Assembly: GCA_022844205.1 (NCBI GenBank)
Contig: JALHMF010000001.1
Coordinates: 707,023-771,022 of the forward strand
Direction of reading: 5' to 3'
Source: Xanthobacteraceae bacterium
Lineage (GTDB): Bacteria > Pseudomonadota > Alphaproteobacteria > Rhizobiales > Xanthobacteraceae
DNA: 64,000 nucleotides
Below the pieces are notes generated by a model. That model ran no database searches, had not been told where the DNA came from, and was given only the letters and a program-made list of their open reading frames with translations. Shown piece by piece: positions 35,503-44,536 of the stretch; within the stretch, counting starts at the first letter, position 1, and every line of letters starts with the position of its first letter. The position numbers and the translations under genes are program-made.

Positions 35503-35784
35503 TTAGGCGCCCTTGGCGGCTTTCAGCGCATCAATGCGCTCGCACAGATTCTTCAGGACGAAGTACTGTTCGGTCGTGGCCTTGCCTTCGTTGACTTCCT
35601 GCGTCCACTGCTCGAGCGGCAGCTTGATGCCGAAAGCCTTGTCGATGGCGAATGCGATGTCGAGGAAGTCGAGGCTGTCGATGCCTAGATCGTCGATGGC
35701 ATGGCTTTCCATCTTGATATTCTCACGCGGAATATCGCAGGTCTCGGAGATGATATTGGCGACCGTGTCGAAGGTCGTGGACAT
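35503..35784 (-). CDS. acpXL: Acyl carrier protein for very-long-chain fatty acid (AcpXL)
   Basis: A 93-aa acyl carrier protein, longer than the ~78-aa housekeeping AcpP. The phosphopantetheine site is [15 protein letters not shown], and the start [19 protein letters not shown] is typical of AcpXL. GGAG lies before the ATG at 35784; an upstream ATG at 35838 is not supported. It is first in a six-gene operon ending with lpxXL, which builds and transfers 27-hydroxyoctacosanoate to lipid A. Confidence 0.95.
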   Translation of the reverse strand: MSTTFDTVANIISETCDIPRENIKMESHAIDDLGIDSLDFLDIAFAIDKAFGIKLPLEQWTQEVNEGKATTEQYFVLKNLCERIDALKAAKGA

Positions 35785-36172
35785 GAATAGTCTCCACTCG
35801 AACGGCGCAGGGCCATCGGGGTCTGATGAGGGAGCCAAGCCCGCAAAAGTGCGGGGCCGGCAGTTAGGGTCGAATATGCTGCGGTTCTATAGCGGACGGC
35901 GTATGGGCTTTCAATGCCGCTGCACCGCAACCAGTTGATCGCGCCCGCCCCGTGAAAGAGGACCTTTCGTCGTGCGGTGATTGCTCTCCTTGTGCGGGCA
36001 AGAAACGACGTGTTACCCGGAGTTTACCGGATTCAGGAGGGTGGCTCGTGCGGATTGGGGGCTCGAACCTGAAAACCGGGGCCTTTTCGCCTTCTGCGAA
36101 CCTTGGCAGGAAGCCCGGGCCCGGTGACGACCTGAGGCCCACTCGTAAAGCGGCAGATTCGGGTTCGCTACG
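35785..36172. other. 388-bp divergent gap between acpXL and hyfB
   Basis: It contains the acpXL promoter (35886-35914, minus) and presumably the promoter of the hyf operon, for which I found no clear boxes. No gene or repeat recognised; short open frames lack conservation signs. Confidence 0.5.
35886..35914 (-). promoter_or_regulatory. Sigma70-like promoter of the acpXL operon
   Basis: On the minus strand TTGAAA (35909-35914) and TATAGA (35886-35891) are exactly 17 bp apart. Transcription would start near 35879, leaving a leader of about 95 nt before the acpXL ATG. Confidence 0.65.
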
Positions 36173-38182
36173 ATGAATGTCGCCTACCACGCGGGCTTCA
36201 TCGCCGGTTCATTCATTCTTCTCGCGGCAATATCGGTTCCGCTGACAAGGTTCCGCAACGGTTCGTCCGTCCTTTATGCACTCGCGGCGGTGGTCAGCGG
36301 TCTGGCGATGCTGTCGTCGATGGCCGCCCTCTCGCGCGGCGTTTCGCTGCAAGCGGTGCTTCCGTTTGGCCTACCCGGCACCGGCATGCGGCTGGAGCTG
36401 GACGCTCTGTCGGCGGTATTTTCCATCATCGTCAATCTCGCTGCGATCCTTGCCAGCATTTATGCCGTGGGATACGGCCGCTTCGACCCCGCGCCCCGCC
36501 GCGTCTTGCCGTTCTACTGCCTGTTTCTGCTCGGCATGAATCTCGTGCTGATCGCCGACGACGCGTTCACGTTTCTCCTCTCGTGGGAATTCATGTCCCT
36601 TTCGTCCTGGGCGCTCGTGGTTTCGCGCCATGAGGAAAAGGAAAATCGCGACGCGGGCTTTCTCTATCTCGTCATGGCCTCGTTCGGTACGCTCGCTTTG
36701 CTGTTCGGCTTCGGCATTCTCGCTGGCGAAAGTGGCAGCTACGCGTTCGACCTCATACGCGAGCGGCAACTGACGCCATTCGCGGCCTCGATTGCCTTCC
36801 TCCTCGTGCTGATCGGAACGGGATCCAAGGCGGGCCTCGTGCCGTTGCATGTCTGGCTGCCGCCCGCGCACGCGGCGGCGCCGAGCCACGTGTCCGCGCT
36901 GATGAGTGGCGTCATGACCAAAGTGGCCGTGTATGGATTCATCCGCGTTGCCTTCGATCTTCTCGGCTCGCCCGCATGGTGGTGGGGAACGCTCGTCCTG
37001 GTTCTCGGTGGTGTCACGGCCCTGCTTGGCGCACTCTTCGCGCTGATGCAGGACGACCTTAAAAAGTTGCTGGCCTATTCGTCGGTTGAGAATATCGGGA
37101 TTGTTTTCGTCGGCCTTGGTCTGGCACTCGCCTTCGAAGCGAATGGAATGAATGCCGCCGCCGCCATCGCCGCTACAGCCGCGATCTTTCACGCCTTCAA
37201 CCATTCGCTGTTCAAGAGTCTCCTGTTTTTTGGTGCCGGCGCCGTGCAGCACGCGACCGGCACGCGGGATCTCGGCCAGCTCGGCGCGCTCATTCAAAAA
37301 ATGCCGGCGACGGCGGTGGCGTTTCTCATCGGCTCGGTCGCGATTTCCTCGCTGCCGCCGCTGAACGGTTTTGTGTCCGAGTGGCTGACGCTGCAGGCGA
37401 TCCTGCTCAGCCCGGAACTGAAAGACTGGGGATTGAAATTCGCAATCCCCGCCACCGGTGCGCTGCTCGCCTTGTCGGCAGCACTTGCGGGAGCTGTGTT
37501 TGTCAAAGCCTTTGGCGTCGGCTTCCTTGGCCGCGCCCGTTCGCATGCCGCGATCGAAGCGCATGAGACGGACCGCTTCTCGCTCGCCGCGATGGGTGCA
37601 GCCGCGATGCTGTGCGTGCTCGCGGGCATCGTGCCCGGTCTGTTCGTGGATGGTTTTGCTCCCGCGGTTGCGCTGATGACCGGCGCGCCGATGCCGGATC
37701 AATCGCGATTGCCGTGGTTCACGCTCGTGCCCATGGATGTGAACCGCGGTTCCTACAACGGGCTGCTGCTGTTGCTCTTCATTCTGTTCACGGCCTACGG
37801 CGCGGTGATTGTCATTCATCAATTCGTGTCGAATGCGATCCGTCGCGCACCGCCGTGGGATTGCGGCTATCCCGATTCGAGGCCGCAGACGCAATACACC
37901 GCATCCAGTTTCGCGCAGCCGATCCGCCGCGTGTACGGCACGCTGCTCCTGCGCGCGCGGGATTTCGTCACGATGCCGCCGCCCGGCCACGTTCGCGCGG
38001 CGACCTTCCGCGTCGAAATGCGCGATCTGATCTGGGAGAAACTGTACCTGCCGGTTTCCGGCAGCGTACTCTATGCTGCGGAGAAACTGCATCCGCTGCA
38101 ATTCCAGACTATCCGCCGCTATCTCAGCCTCGTGTTCGGCTTGCTCGTGTTCCTGCTCACGGTGCTCGCGATATGGCTTTGA
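36173..38182 (+). CDS. hyfB: Ehr/hydrogenase-4-like complex, antiporter-type subunit HyfB
   Basis: A 669-aa inner-membrane protein with about 16 helices, related to NuoL and Mrp antiporter subunits. It has the proton-channel stretches FLLSWEFMSLSSWALVV, LIGTGSKAGLVPLHVWLPPA, LMQDDLKKLLAYSSVENIG and the later LPPLNGFVSEWLTLQA, including the conserved Glu and Lys of ion-pumping subunits. First gene of a tightly overlapping six-gene operon. It should couple electron transfer in the complex to movement of H+ or Na+. Hyf naming follows homology only. Confidence 0.9.
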   Translation: MNVAYHAGFIAGSFILLAAISVPLTRFRNGSSVLYALAAVVSGLAMLSSMAALSRGVSLQAVLPFGLPGTGMRLELDALSAVFSIIVNLAAILASIYAVGYGRFDPAPRRVLPFYCLFLLGMNLVLIADDAFTFLLSWEFMSLSSWALVVSRHEEKENRDAGFLYLVMASFGTLALLFGFGILAGESGSYAFDLIRERQLTPFAASIAFLLVLIGTGSKAGLVPLHVWLPPAHAAAPSHVSALMSGVMTKVAVYGFIRVAFDLLGSPAWWWGTLVLVLGGVTALLGALFALMQDDLKKLLAYSSVENIGIVFVGLGLALAFEANGMNAAAAIAATAAIFHAFNHSLFKSLLFFGAGAVQHATGTRDLGQLGALIQKMPATAVAFLIGSVAISSLPPLNGFVSEWLTLQAILLSPELKDWGLKFAIPATGALLALSAALAGAVFVKAFGVGFLGRARSHAAIEAHETDRFSLAAMGAAAMLCVLAGIVPGLFVDGFAPAVALMTGAPMPDQSRLPWFTLVPMDVNRGSYNGLLLLLFILFTAYGAVIVIHQFVSNAIRRAPPWDCGYPDSRPQTQYTASSFAQPIRRVYGTLLLRARDFVTMPPPGHVRAATFRVEMRDLIWEKLYLPVSGSVLYAAEKLHPLQFQTIRRYLSLVFGLLVFLLTVLAIWL

Positions 38183-39126
38183 CCGCGCTTACCATACAAT
38201 TCCTGCAGATGCTCCTTGTGCTGGCGCTGGCGCCGCTGCTCACGGGATTTGTGCGGATGGTGAAGGCGCGGCTGCTGCGCCGCAAGGGACCGCCCCTCTT
38301 GCAGCCCTATCAGGATTTGCTGCGGCTGCTCGGCAAGCATGCGGTGGTCGCTGAAAACGCCTCGTGGCTGTTTCGGGTCGCGCCCTATCTGATATTCGGA
38401 GCAACGTGGGTCGCGGCGGCTCTGGTCCCGACTTTCGCAAGCGGCCTGATCTTTAGCTGGTCCGCCGATCTCATTGGAATTATCGGACTGCTTGCAACGG
38501 CGCGTTTCTTTCTGGCGCTTGCGGGCATGGACGTAGGCACAAGTTTCGGCGGCATCGGTTCCTCGCGCGAGATGATGATCGCGACACTGGCTGAACCGGC
38601 GATGCTGATGATCGTCTTTACGCTCGCGTTGATCGCGGGCTCTACCCAGCTTTCGGTGATCGCGCAGGTCTTTGCCATGGACGGCGTTGGCCTGCGTGTC
38701 TCTCTTGGACTGGCGCTGGTCGCATTGATTTTGATCGCGCTCGCGGAGAATGCGCGCATTCCGGTCGACAATCCGGCGACGCATCTCGAACTGACGATGG
38801 TGCACGAAGCGATGGTGCTGGAATATTCCGGCCGGCATCTTGCGATGATCGATCTCGCGGCGATGCTGAAACTCCTCCTGTATGTATCGCTGATCGGCTG
38901 CGTGTTCGTGCCGTGGGGGATCGCTTCGCCCACTTCCGGCCCGCTCGGCTACATCCTCGGCCTGTTGCTCTATCCGCTGAAACTCGTGATTGGCGGGGTG
39001 CTGCTGGCACTCTTTGAAACGTCGATCGCGAAGATGCGCGTGTTCCGTGTTCCACAGTTTCTCGGCATCGCGCTGATGCTTGGCTTTCTGGGCACGCTGC
39101 TCCTCTTCGTGTCGAGGAGCTTCTGA
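38173..39126 (+). CDS. hyfC: Ehr/hydrogenase-4-like complex, NuoH-type subunit HyfC
   Basis: A 317-aa membrane subunit of the complex I subunit 1 / HyfC family, about eight helices. Marks are the amphipathic RMVKARLLRRKGPPLLQPYQ near the N-terminus, FFLALAGMDVGTSFGGIGSS, and ENARIPVDNPATHLELTMVH, the quinone/coupling-site region with conserved acidic residues. The ATG at 38173 overlaps the hyfB stop by 10 bp; the much longer open frame upstream is a shadow of hyfB. Confidence 0.91.
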   Translation: MALTALTIQFLQMLLVLALAPLLTGFVRMVKARLLRRKGPPLLQPYQDLLRLLGKHAVVAENASWLFRVAPYLIFGATWVAAALVPTFASGLIFSWSADLIGIIGLLATARFFLALAGMDVGTSFGGIGSSREMMIATLAEPAMLMIVFTLALIAGSTQLSVIAQVFAMDGVGLRVSLGLALVALILIALAENARIPVDNPATHLELTMVHEAMVLEYSGRHLAMIDLAAMLKLLLYVSLIGCVFVPWGIASPTSGPLGYILGLLLYPLKLVIGGVLLALFETSIAKMRVFRVPQFLGIALMLGFLGTLLLFVSRSF

Positions 39127-39788
39127 TGCGCGGCATCGTCTTCGACATCGCGCATTTGCTGGCGGGCTCGCTCGTCCTCGTCAGCCTGATCCAGCTTTAT
39201 CAGGATCGCTTGACGTCGCTGCTCCGGGTGTTCGCGATCCATGCAATCGTGCTCGCTCTGTCCGTTGGCTGGCAGGCTTACATTCAGGGAGCGCCGCACC
39301 TGTTCGCAACGGCGCTGTTAGCGCTGGGCTTCAAGGGCATCGCGATCCCGCTCGTGCTGCACCGGATCGTATTGCGGCTGGGGATTCATCGCGAAATTGA
39401 GACGGTCGGCGGCATCGGCATCACCATGCTCGCGGCCGTGGCGCTGATCGCGCTGTCGATGGTGGTGATTTTCAAGGTAACGCCCGGCGCGTCCACGCTC
39501 GCGCGCGAGGATCTTGCCTTCGCGCTCGCCGTCATTCTCATCGGCCTCCTGATGATGGTCACGCGCAGGAATGCGGTCAGCCAGGTCGTCGGATTCATGT
39601 CGTTGGAGAACGGCCTGATCCTCGCCGCCGCCGGCGCGAAGGGCATGCCATTGGTGGTGGAGATTTCCGTCGCCTTTTCGATCCTGATTGCTTTCATCGT
39701 GATCGGAATTTTCCTGTTCCGCATCCGTGAGCGTTTCGACTCCGTCGATGTCAGCACGCTCGATCGCTTCCGCGGAGGCCGTCAGTGA
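39126..39788 (+). CDS. hyfE: Ehr/hydrogenase-4-like complex, subunit HyfE
   Basis: A 220-aa membrane protein, about seven helices, in the HyfE family, which combines NuoK-like and NuoJ-like regions. FDIAHLLAGSLVLVSLIQLY, FKGIAIPLVLHRIVLRLG and VVGFMSLENGLILAAAG (NuoK-like with the conserved Glu) support the call. The ATG shares one base with the hyfC stop (TGATG). Its role is ion translocation and coupling. Confidence 0.88.
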   Translation: MRGIVFDIAHLLAGSLVLVSLIQLYQDRLTSLLRVFAIHAIVLALSVGWQAYIQGAPHLFATALLALGFKGIAIPLVLHRIVLRLGIHREIETVGGIGITMLAAVALIALSMVVIFKVTPGASTLAREDLAFALAVILIGLLMMVTRRNAVSQVVGFMSLENGLILAAAGAKGMPLVVEISVAFSILIAFIVIGIFLFRIRERFDSVDVSTLDRFRGGRQ

Positions 39789-41227
39789 GGGCTTCTCTTT
39801 TGCTATATGCGACGATGCTGATGCCGCTCGCGGCGGCAGCGCTGCTTGCGGCGTTGCCTGCCTACAGGCTTTCGTCGCTGTTGAACGTGTTTGCGGCCTT
39901 GATGACGTTCGCGGCTTCCTGCGCGCTGCTGTTCGAGCGGCCCGCTGCGGGCGTCTATTTCCTGGTGGACGACCTCAACGCCGTCTTCATCGTGCTGACG
40001 ACGTTCATCGGATTCACCACGAGCATCTTCAGCGCGAGCTACATCGCGCACGAACTGGAAACGGGAAAGCTCACCCCGCTTTACCTGCGCTTCTACCACG
40101 CGATGTATCAGCTCCTGATGTTCGCGATGAATCTGGCGCTGCTCGCAAACAATATCGGACTGATGTGGGTCGCCGTGGAGCTTGCCACGCTCACGACGGT
40201 AATGATGGTCGGCATCTATCGCACGCATGAATCGCTGGAAGCGGCATGGAAGTATTTTATCCTCGGCAGTGTTGGCATTGGTCTCGCACTCTTCGGGACG
40301 ATCCTCGTATATCTCGCGGCCCAGCCGGCGGTGGGCGAGGGGCTGCCTGCGATGACCTGGACGGTCCTGATCGCGAATGCCGCGAAGTTCGATGCGCCGC
40401 TTTTAAATATCGCCTTCGTGTTTCTTCTGCTGGGTTACGGCACGAAGGCCGGGCTCGCCCCGCTGCATGCTTGGCTGCCGGATGCGCATTCCGAAGGCCC
40501 GACTCCTATCTCGGCCGTTCTGTCCGGGCTTCTCTTGAACGTCGCGATTTACGCGCTGCTTCGCTTCAAGCTCTTGATGGCGGGGAACGGCGAAGCCTTC
40601 ACGCCCGGCCCGCTGATGATCACGCTCGGCCTGCTGTCGCTCCTGTTCGCGGCTTTCATGCTCTATCCGCGCCGCGACATCAAACGGCTGTTTGCCTATT
40701 CCTCGATCGAACATATCGGCATCATTGCGTTCGCCTTCGGCATCGGCGGCGCGGTGGCGAATTTCGCCGGACTTTTGCACATGACGATGCACTCGCTGAC
40801 GAAATCGGCGATTTTCTTCACCGTGGGCCATATCGTTCAGGCGAAAGGGACGCAGCGTATCTCCGGCATCAGTGGCCTCGCGTCGAGCCACCCGATGCTC
40901 GCCTTTGCGTTCGCGCTGTGCGTATTCGCCATCGCCGGTCTTCCGCCGTTTGGAATTTTCACCAGCGAGTTCATGCTGGTGACGTCTACCTTTGCGAAAA
41001 ATCCATGGCTTGCGGGATTGCTGGGGCTGGGCCTGATCGCGGGCTTCGGTGCGCTGCTTTTAAAGCTGCAAGCCATGCTGTTCGGTGAAGCCAGCAAGGG
41101 AAGCAAGGAGCCAACGGCCACACTGATCCCGATTTTTATTCATCTAGCGATCGTGCTGATGGCCGGACTCTATCTGCCGCCGCCGGTGGTGGCCTGGTTC
41201 CAGTCGGTCGCGAGGATGCTCGGATGA
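39785..41227 (+). CDS. hyfF: Ehr/hydrogenase-4-like complex, antiporter-type subunit HyfF
   Basis: A 480-aa, roughly 14-helix subunit of the NuoN/NuoM/Mrp type, shorter than HyfB. It has LLGYGTKAGLAPLHAWLPDA, PRRDIKRLFAYSSIEHIG and GLPPFGIFTSEFMLV with the conserved Lys and Glu. The GTG start overlaps the hyfE stop in GTGA. With HyfB it gives the complex two antiporter-like modules. Confidence 0.9.
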   Translation: MRASLLLYATMLMPLAAAALLAALPAYRLSSLLNVFAALMTFAASCALLFERPAAGVYFLVDDLNAVFIVLTTFIGFTTSIFSASYIAHELETGKLTPLYLRFYHAMYQLLMFAMNLALLANNIGLMWVAVELATLTTVMMVGIYRTHESLEAAWKYFILGSVGIGLALFGTILVYLAAQPAVGEGLPAMTWTVLIANAAKFDAPLLNIAFVFLLLGYGTKAGLAPLHAWLPDAHSEGPTPISAVLSGLLLNVAIYALLRFKLLMAGNGEAFTPGPLMITLGLLSLLFAAFMLYPRRDIKRLFAYSSIEHIGIIAFAFGIGGAVANFAGLLHMTMHSLTKSAIFFTVGHIVQAKGTQRISGISGLASSHPMLAFAFALCVFAIAGLPPFGIFTSEFMLVTSTFAKNPWLAGLLGLGLIAGFGALLLKLQAMLFGEASKGSKEPTATLIPIFIHLAIVLMAGLYLPPPVVAWFQSVARMLG

Positions 41228-42681
41228 TTGCACGCCGCACCCTCGACGCGACTGCATGGACGGCTTGCGCCGAAGTGCTTGGTCGCGGCAAGGGCGAACT
41301 GATGGCGCTGTTCGCCGATCAGAACCGCGTCCACATGATCGTGCGCGATCCCCGCGAACAATCGCTCGAACATCTCTGCTTCGAGTGCGAGGGAGGTCGC
41401 TTCCCCTCCGTCGGCCGTTATCACGCGCCCGCTATCCGGCTGGAGCGCGCGATCCGCGATCTCTTCGGCCTTGAAGTCGACGGGCTGCCGGATTCGCGGC
41501 CGTGGCTCGATCACCATGCTTGGGAGGTGAGCGCCCCGCTATCGGGCGAACAACGCGCGCCTGTCTCGTGCCCGGACTACGCATTCCTGCCGGTGGAGGG
41601 TGAGGGACTGCACCAGATTTCCGTCGGACCGGTGCACGCGGGCATCATTGAGCCGGGGCATTTTCGTTTCACAGCCAACGGCGAGACGGTCGTGCGGCTG
41701 GAGCAGCGTCTTGGTTACGTTCACAAGGGCATCGAACACTTGATGCAGGGGACGACGTTGGAGCGCGCGTCGCAGCTCGCGGGGCGCGTGTCGGGCGACT
41801 CGACGGTTGCCTATCAATTCGCTTACGCGCGCGCGGCGGAAATGGCACTCGGCATTTCCGCACCCGCGCGTGCGCTTTATCTGCGCGCGCTGATGGCGGA
41901 GCTGGAACGGATCGCCAATCACCTCGGCGATTTCGGTGCGATCTGCAACGACGCCTCCTTCGTGCTCATTCAGGCGCATGCCACGATGCTGCGCGAGGAA
42001 GTGTTGCAGGCGGCGGACAATTGCTTCGGTCACCGGCTGATGCGCGACTGCATTGTTCCAGGTGGCGTGGCGAGCGATCTCACCAAGGAAAGCATCCAGA
42101 CAGTCCGCGCGCTGCTCGACAATATCGTGCCCCGTTTCCGGCAGTTGTTTGCGATCTACGACAGCACCGCGTCGCTGCTGGAACGCATGCTGACCACTGG
42201 CATCGTATCGAATGAACTGGTCACGCGCTTTGCCGCGGGCGGTCATGTCGGGCGCGCATCGGGCAGGAATTTCGACGCGCGACGCGATCTTGCCTATGCA
42301 CCATACGACAAGCTTTCCTTTGAGGTGCCGCTCTTGCGCGCGGGCGATGTCGATGCGCGGCTCCGCATTCGCATCTCTGAGATCGAAGCGAGCTTCTCGC
42401 TGATCCGGCAGATCCTGGACTCGCTGCCCAGCGGCAAGATCAAAAACGATTTGCCGGCGGCGAAAGAGTCCGAGGGCTTCGCCTTTATTGAAAGTTTTCG
42501 CGGCGACGTGCTGGTCTGGCTGCGTATTGATGGGGACGGAAAAGTTGCCCGCTGCCATCCGCGCGATCCCTCATGGTTTCAGTGGCCGCTGCTGGAAGCG
42601 GCGGTGGAAGGAAATATCGTCGCCGATTTCCCGCTCTGCAATAAGTCGTTCAACTGTTCTTATTCGGGACACGATCTCTGA
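41224..42681 (+). CDS. hyfG: Hydrogenase-4 large-subunit-like protein lacking the [NiFe] cysteine pair (HyfG-like)
   Basis: A 485-aa cytoplasmic-face subunit fusing a NuoC-like N-domain (~1-130) to a NuoD/hydrogenase large-subunit domain starting at HQISVGPVHAGIIEPGHFRF. Where [NiFe] hydrogenases have CxxC, this has SGDS (Ser190, Ser193) in LAGRVSGDSTVAYQ. The C-terminus ends PLCNKSFNCSYSGHDL with Cys472 and Cys478 and no DPCxxC motif. It therefore cannot bind NiFe in the usual way and belongs with the Ehr group. The ATG overlaps hyfF in ATGA. Substrate and electron route unknown. Confidence 0.9.
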   Translation: MIARRTLDATAWTACAEVLGRGKGELMALFADQNRVHMIVRDPREQSLEHLCFECEGGRFPSVGRYHAPAIRLERAIRDLFGLEVDGLPDSRPWLDHHAWEVSAPLSGEQRAPVSCPDYAFLPVEGEGLHQISVGPVHAGIIEPGHFRFTANGETVVRLEQRLGYVHKGIEHLMQGTTLERASQLAGRVSGDSTVAYQFAYARAAEMALGISAPARALYLRALMAELERIANHLGDFGAICNDASFVLIQAHATMLREEVLQAADNCFGHRLMRDCIVPGGVASDLTKESIQTVRALLDNIVPRFRQLFAIYDSTASLLERMLTTGIVSNELVTRFAAGGHVGRASGRNFDARRDLAYAPYDKLSFEVPLLRAGDVDARLRIRISEIEASFSLIRQILDSLPSGKIKNDLPAAKESEGFAFIESFRGDVLVWLRIDGDGKVARCHPRDPSWFQWPLLEAAVEGNIVADFPLCNKSFNCSYSGHDL

Positions 42682-43247
42682 TGCGCCGCCTGCTGCTGGA
42701 ATCCATCGGCAAGAAACCGGTCACGCTCGAAGGACCGGTAGCCAGCGATCGCGCAACGCAGGAACTCGCAAAAACGCTCGACGATCTTTCGCGCCGGGTG
42801 CTCGGGCGCTCGCTCGCCATCCGTGAAGTGGATGCCGGTTCGTGCAATGGCTGCGAACTCGAAATCCACGCCCTGAATAACCCTGTCTACGATCTTGAAC
42901 GTTTTGGAATGAAATTCGTCGCCTCGCCGCGTCACGCGGATGTTCTCCTCGTCACCGGCCCGCTCACCAAGAACATGAAAATCGCGCTGGAGCGTACCTG
43001 GCGCGCGACCCCTGACCCGAAATGGGTAGTGGCGCTCGGCGACTGCGCCTGTACCGGCGGCCTGTTCGCGGGTAGCTATGCCTGTGTCGGCGCGGTAAAG
43101 GACGCGATCCCGGTGGACCTTACAATAGCGGGCTGCCCGCCGCGACCGCTAGAAATCCTCAAGGGATTGATCGCGTTGATGGAAGCCGCCACCCGCAAGC
43201 CCGTGACGAAAGGTGCCGAACCGCCCCCGTCGCCGCTGGACAGATGA
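42681..43247 (+). CDS. hyfI: Ehr/hydrogenase-4-like complex, NuoB-type iron-sulfur subunit HyfI
   Basis: A 188-aa subunit of the NuoB / hydrogenase small-subunit-like family. The four expected [4Fe-4S] ligands are visible: CNGC (Cys55, Cys58), GDCAC (Cys122 or Cys124) and AGCPPRP (Cys152). Cluster retention means electrons still reach the HyfG interface although NiFe ligands are gone. It starts on the last base of hyfG (TGATG) and ends the operon; no HyfA- or HyfH-type ferredoxin subunit gene is present. Confidence 0.9.
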   Translation: MRRLLLESIGKKPVTLEGPVASDRATQELAKTLDDLSRRVLGRSLAIREVDAGSCNGCELEIHALNNPVYDLERFGMKFVASPRHADVLLVTGPLTKNMKIALERTWRATPDPKWVVALGDCACTGGLFAGSYACVGAVKDAIPVDLTIAGCPPRPLEILKGLIALMEAATRKPVTKGAEPPPSPLDR

Positions 43248-43257
43248 TCGGGTAAAG

Positions 43258-43611
43258 ATGCGCATGCGCTGCTGTCGTCCGACCGTTGCACTGTTTGCCG
43301 CCTACGCGCTTGTCGTGGCGTCCGTGCTTGGCGCCGTTGCGTCGTCATCCACCGCGGGAAGCAGCCATTATCAGCTCTGCATTACGAGCGCGCAGGACGA
43401 CAAGCCGCTTCCGCCCGCGCATTCCGGCGATCAGGGTCTTTGCTGCTTTATCGCAAACAACGGTCATTCGGCCGCACTCCCGCCCGAAAGCGCCGAGTTG
43501 CAAGCGCTGATCCATTTCCGGAGCGAGTCGGTCATCATTGTATCGTCCAGAGTGTTTATCGAGGAAAATTTTCCCTCCGCCAATCCGCGCGCTCCTCCCG
43601 CGCGGATCTGA
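43258..43611 (+). CDS. DUF2946-like secreted protein, probably copper-related
   Basis: A 117-aa protein with an N-terminal hydrophobic signal ([21 protein letters not shown]). The mature part has [30 protein letters not shown] split by a Pro/His stretch, the spacing of Cys and His that marks DUF2946 proteins. Such genes often sit with copper genes, and here the PCuAC-type chaperone follows 56 bp later. Start at 43258; a longer start at 43213 would overlap hyfI. Family call moderate, function inferred from context. Confidence 0.65.
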   Translation: MRMRCCRPTVALFAAYALVVASVLGAVASSSTAGSSHYQLCITSAQDDKPLPPAHSGDQGLCCFIANNGHSAALPPESAELQALIHFRSESVIIVSSRVFIEENFPSANPRAPPARI

Positions 43612-43667
43612 TTTTGCTTTCCGCTTTTTGGTTTCTTGGCCGCACGGCCGGCGTCATGGAGGAAATG

Positions 43668-44162
43668 ATGCGCCTGATCACCGCCCTCGTTATTGCAGTT
43701 ATGCTTTCCGTCACCTTCGCGCTGCTCGCGCACGCGCATGAATACAAGACCAGCTCGCTTCGTATCGGTCATCCCTGGACGCGCGTGACGCCGAAGGGTG
43801 CCGCCGTCGCCGGCGGCTATGCTGAAATCGAGAACAAAGGCCAAACCGCGGATCGTCTGATCGGCGCATCTTCCGAAGTATCGGGTCGTACCGAAATTCA
43901 CGAAATGACAATGGAAGGCGGCATCATGAAAATGCGCGCGCTGCCGAACGGCATCGAGATTCCGGCCGGAGGAAAAGTGGAGCTTGCGCCCGGCGGCCTT
44001 CACATCATGTTCTTCGAATTGAAAGCGCCGCTCGAAGAGGGCAAGCATTTCAAGGGTAAGTTGATCTTTGAAAAAGCAGGCACCGTGCCCGTTGAATTCG
44101 CGGTCGAAGGCATGGGCGGTCCCGGCGAGCATACCGGTCACGGCGCTCCCAAGGGCCATTAG
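43668..44162 (+). CDS. PCuAC-type periplasmic copper chaperone
   Basis: A 164-aa protein with signal peptide ([21 protein letters not shown]) and a cupredoxin-like domain. The copper ligands are seen as His78 and Met80 in [15 protein letters not shown], with His112 and Met114 in GGLHIMFF, close to the H(M)X10MX21HXM pattern. The tail is His-rich. Such proteins deliver Cu(I) to cytochrome c oxidase. GGAGG lies 5 nt before the ATG at 43668; ATGs at 43656 and 43665 are less well placed. Confidence 0.9.
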   Translation: MRLITALVIAVMLSVTFALLAHAHEYKTSSLRIGHPWTRVTPKGAAVAGGYAEIENKGQTADRLIGASSEVSGRTEIHEMTMEGGIMKMRALPNGIEIPAGGKVELAPGGLHIMFFELKAPLEEGKHFKGKLIFEKAGTVPVEFAVEGMGGPGEHTGHGAPKGH

Positions 44163-44227
44163 GCGCAAATGCTTTCCAGTTGGTGCGGCTTGAGGCATGG
44201 TCTCCCACCCGCAAGGGACGGGAGATC

Positions 44228-44506
44228 ATGGCTCAAATGCTTTTAAAACGCGGCGAGACAACCAAGCCGGATGCATCGAAAGCGCTTGCGCTTCTTGTGC
44301 GCGAGCGGCTCGGGCTTTCCGATGAAGCGACGGTCTCGATCGCGGAGATCGCATGCGGAGAACCGGCATGCGGTGGAGCTGAAACCATCATTCTGGTGAT
44401 GCGGTCCGGTTTTGCCACCGAAAGCATCACGTTGAAAATGCCGGTGGCGAGTGTGGGCGAAGATGATCTCGGCCTTGCGCTGGCCGCGTATAAGTCATCG
44501 CAATAA
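44228..44506 (+). CDS. Small conserved protein, unknown function
   Basis: A 92-aa cytoplasmic protein with IACGEPACGGAETIILVM in the middle. The two Cys residues spaced by four, preceded by a predicted helix and followed by a beta strand, recall small proteins of unknown role in related genera. A GGGAG ribosome site is 4 nt before the ATG. It lies between the copper chaperone and OsmC on the same strand, so co-transcription is possible. No function assigned. Confidence 0.6.
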   Translation: MAQMLLKRGETTKPDASKALALLVRERLGLSDEATVSIAEIACGEPACGGAETIILVMRSGFATESITLKMPVASVGEDDLGLALAAYKSSQ

Positions 44507-44536
44507 GGTTTTTCATATCGGGCAAGGGAGTATACG

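Noticed and set aside
36371-38101. 576-codon minus-strand frame
   Set aside because: Antisense to hyfB, which has clear membrane-subunit motifs.
36173-43247. Annotation as a functional [NiFe] hydrogenase-4
   Set aside because: HyfG has Ser in place of both N-terminal CxxC cysteines and lacks DPCxxC; no maturation genes are present.
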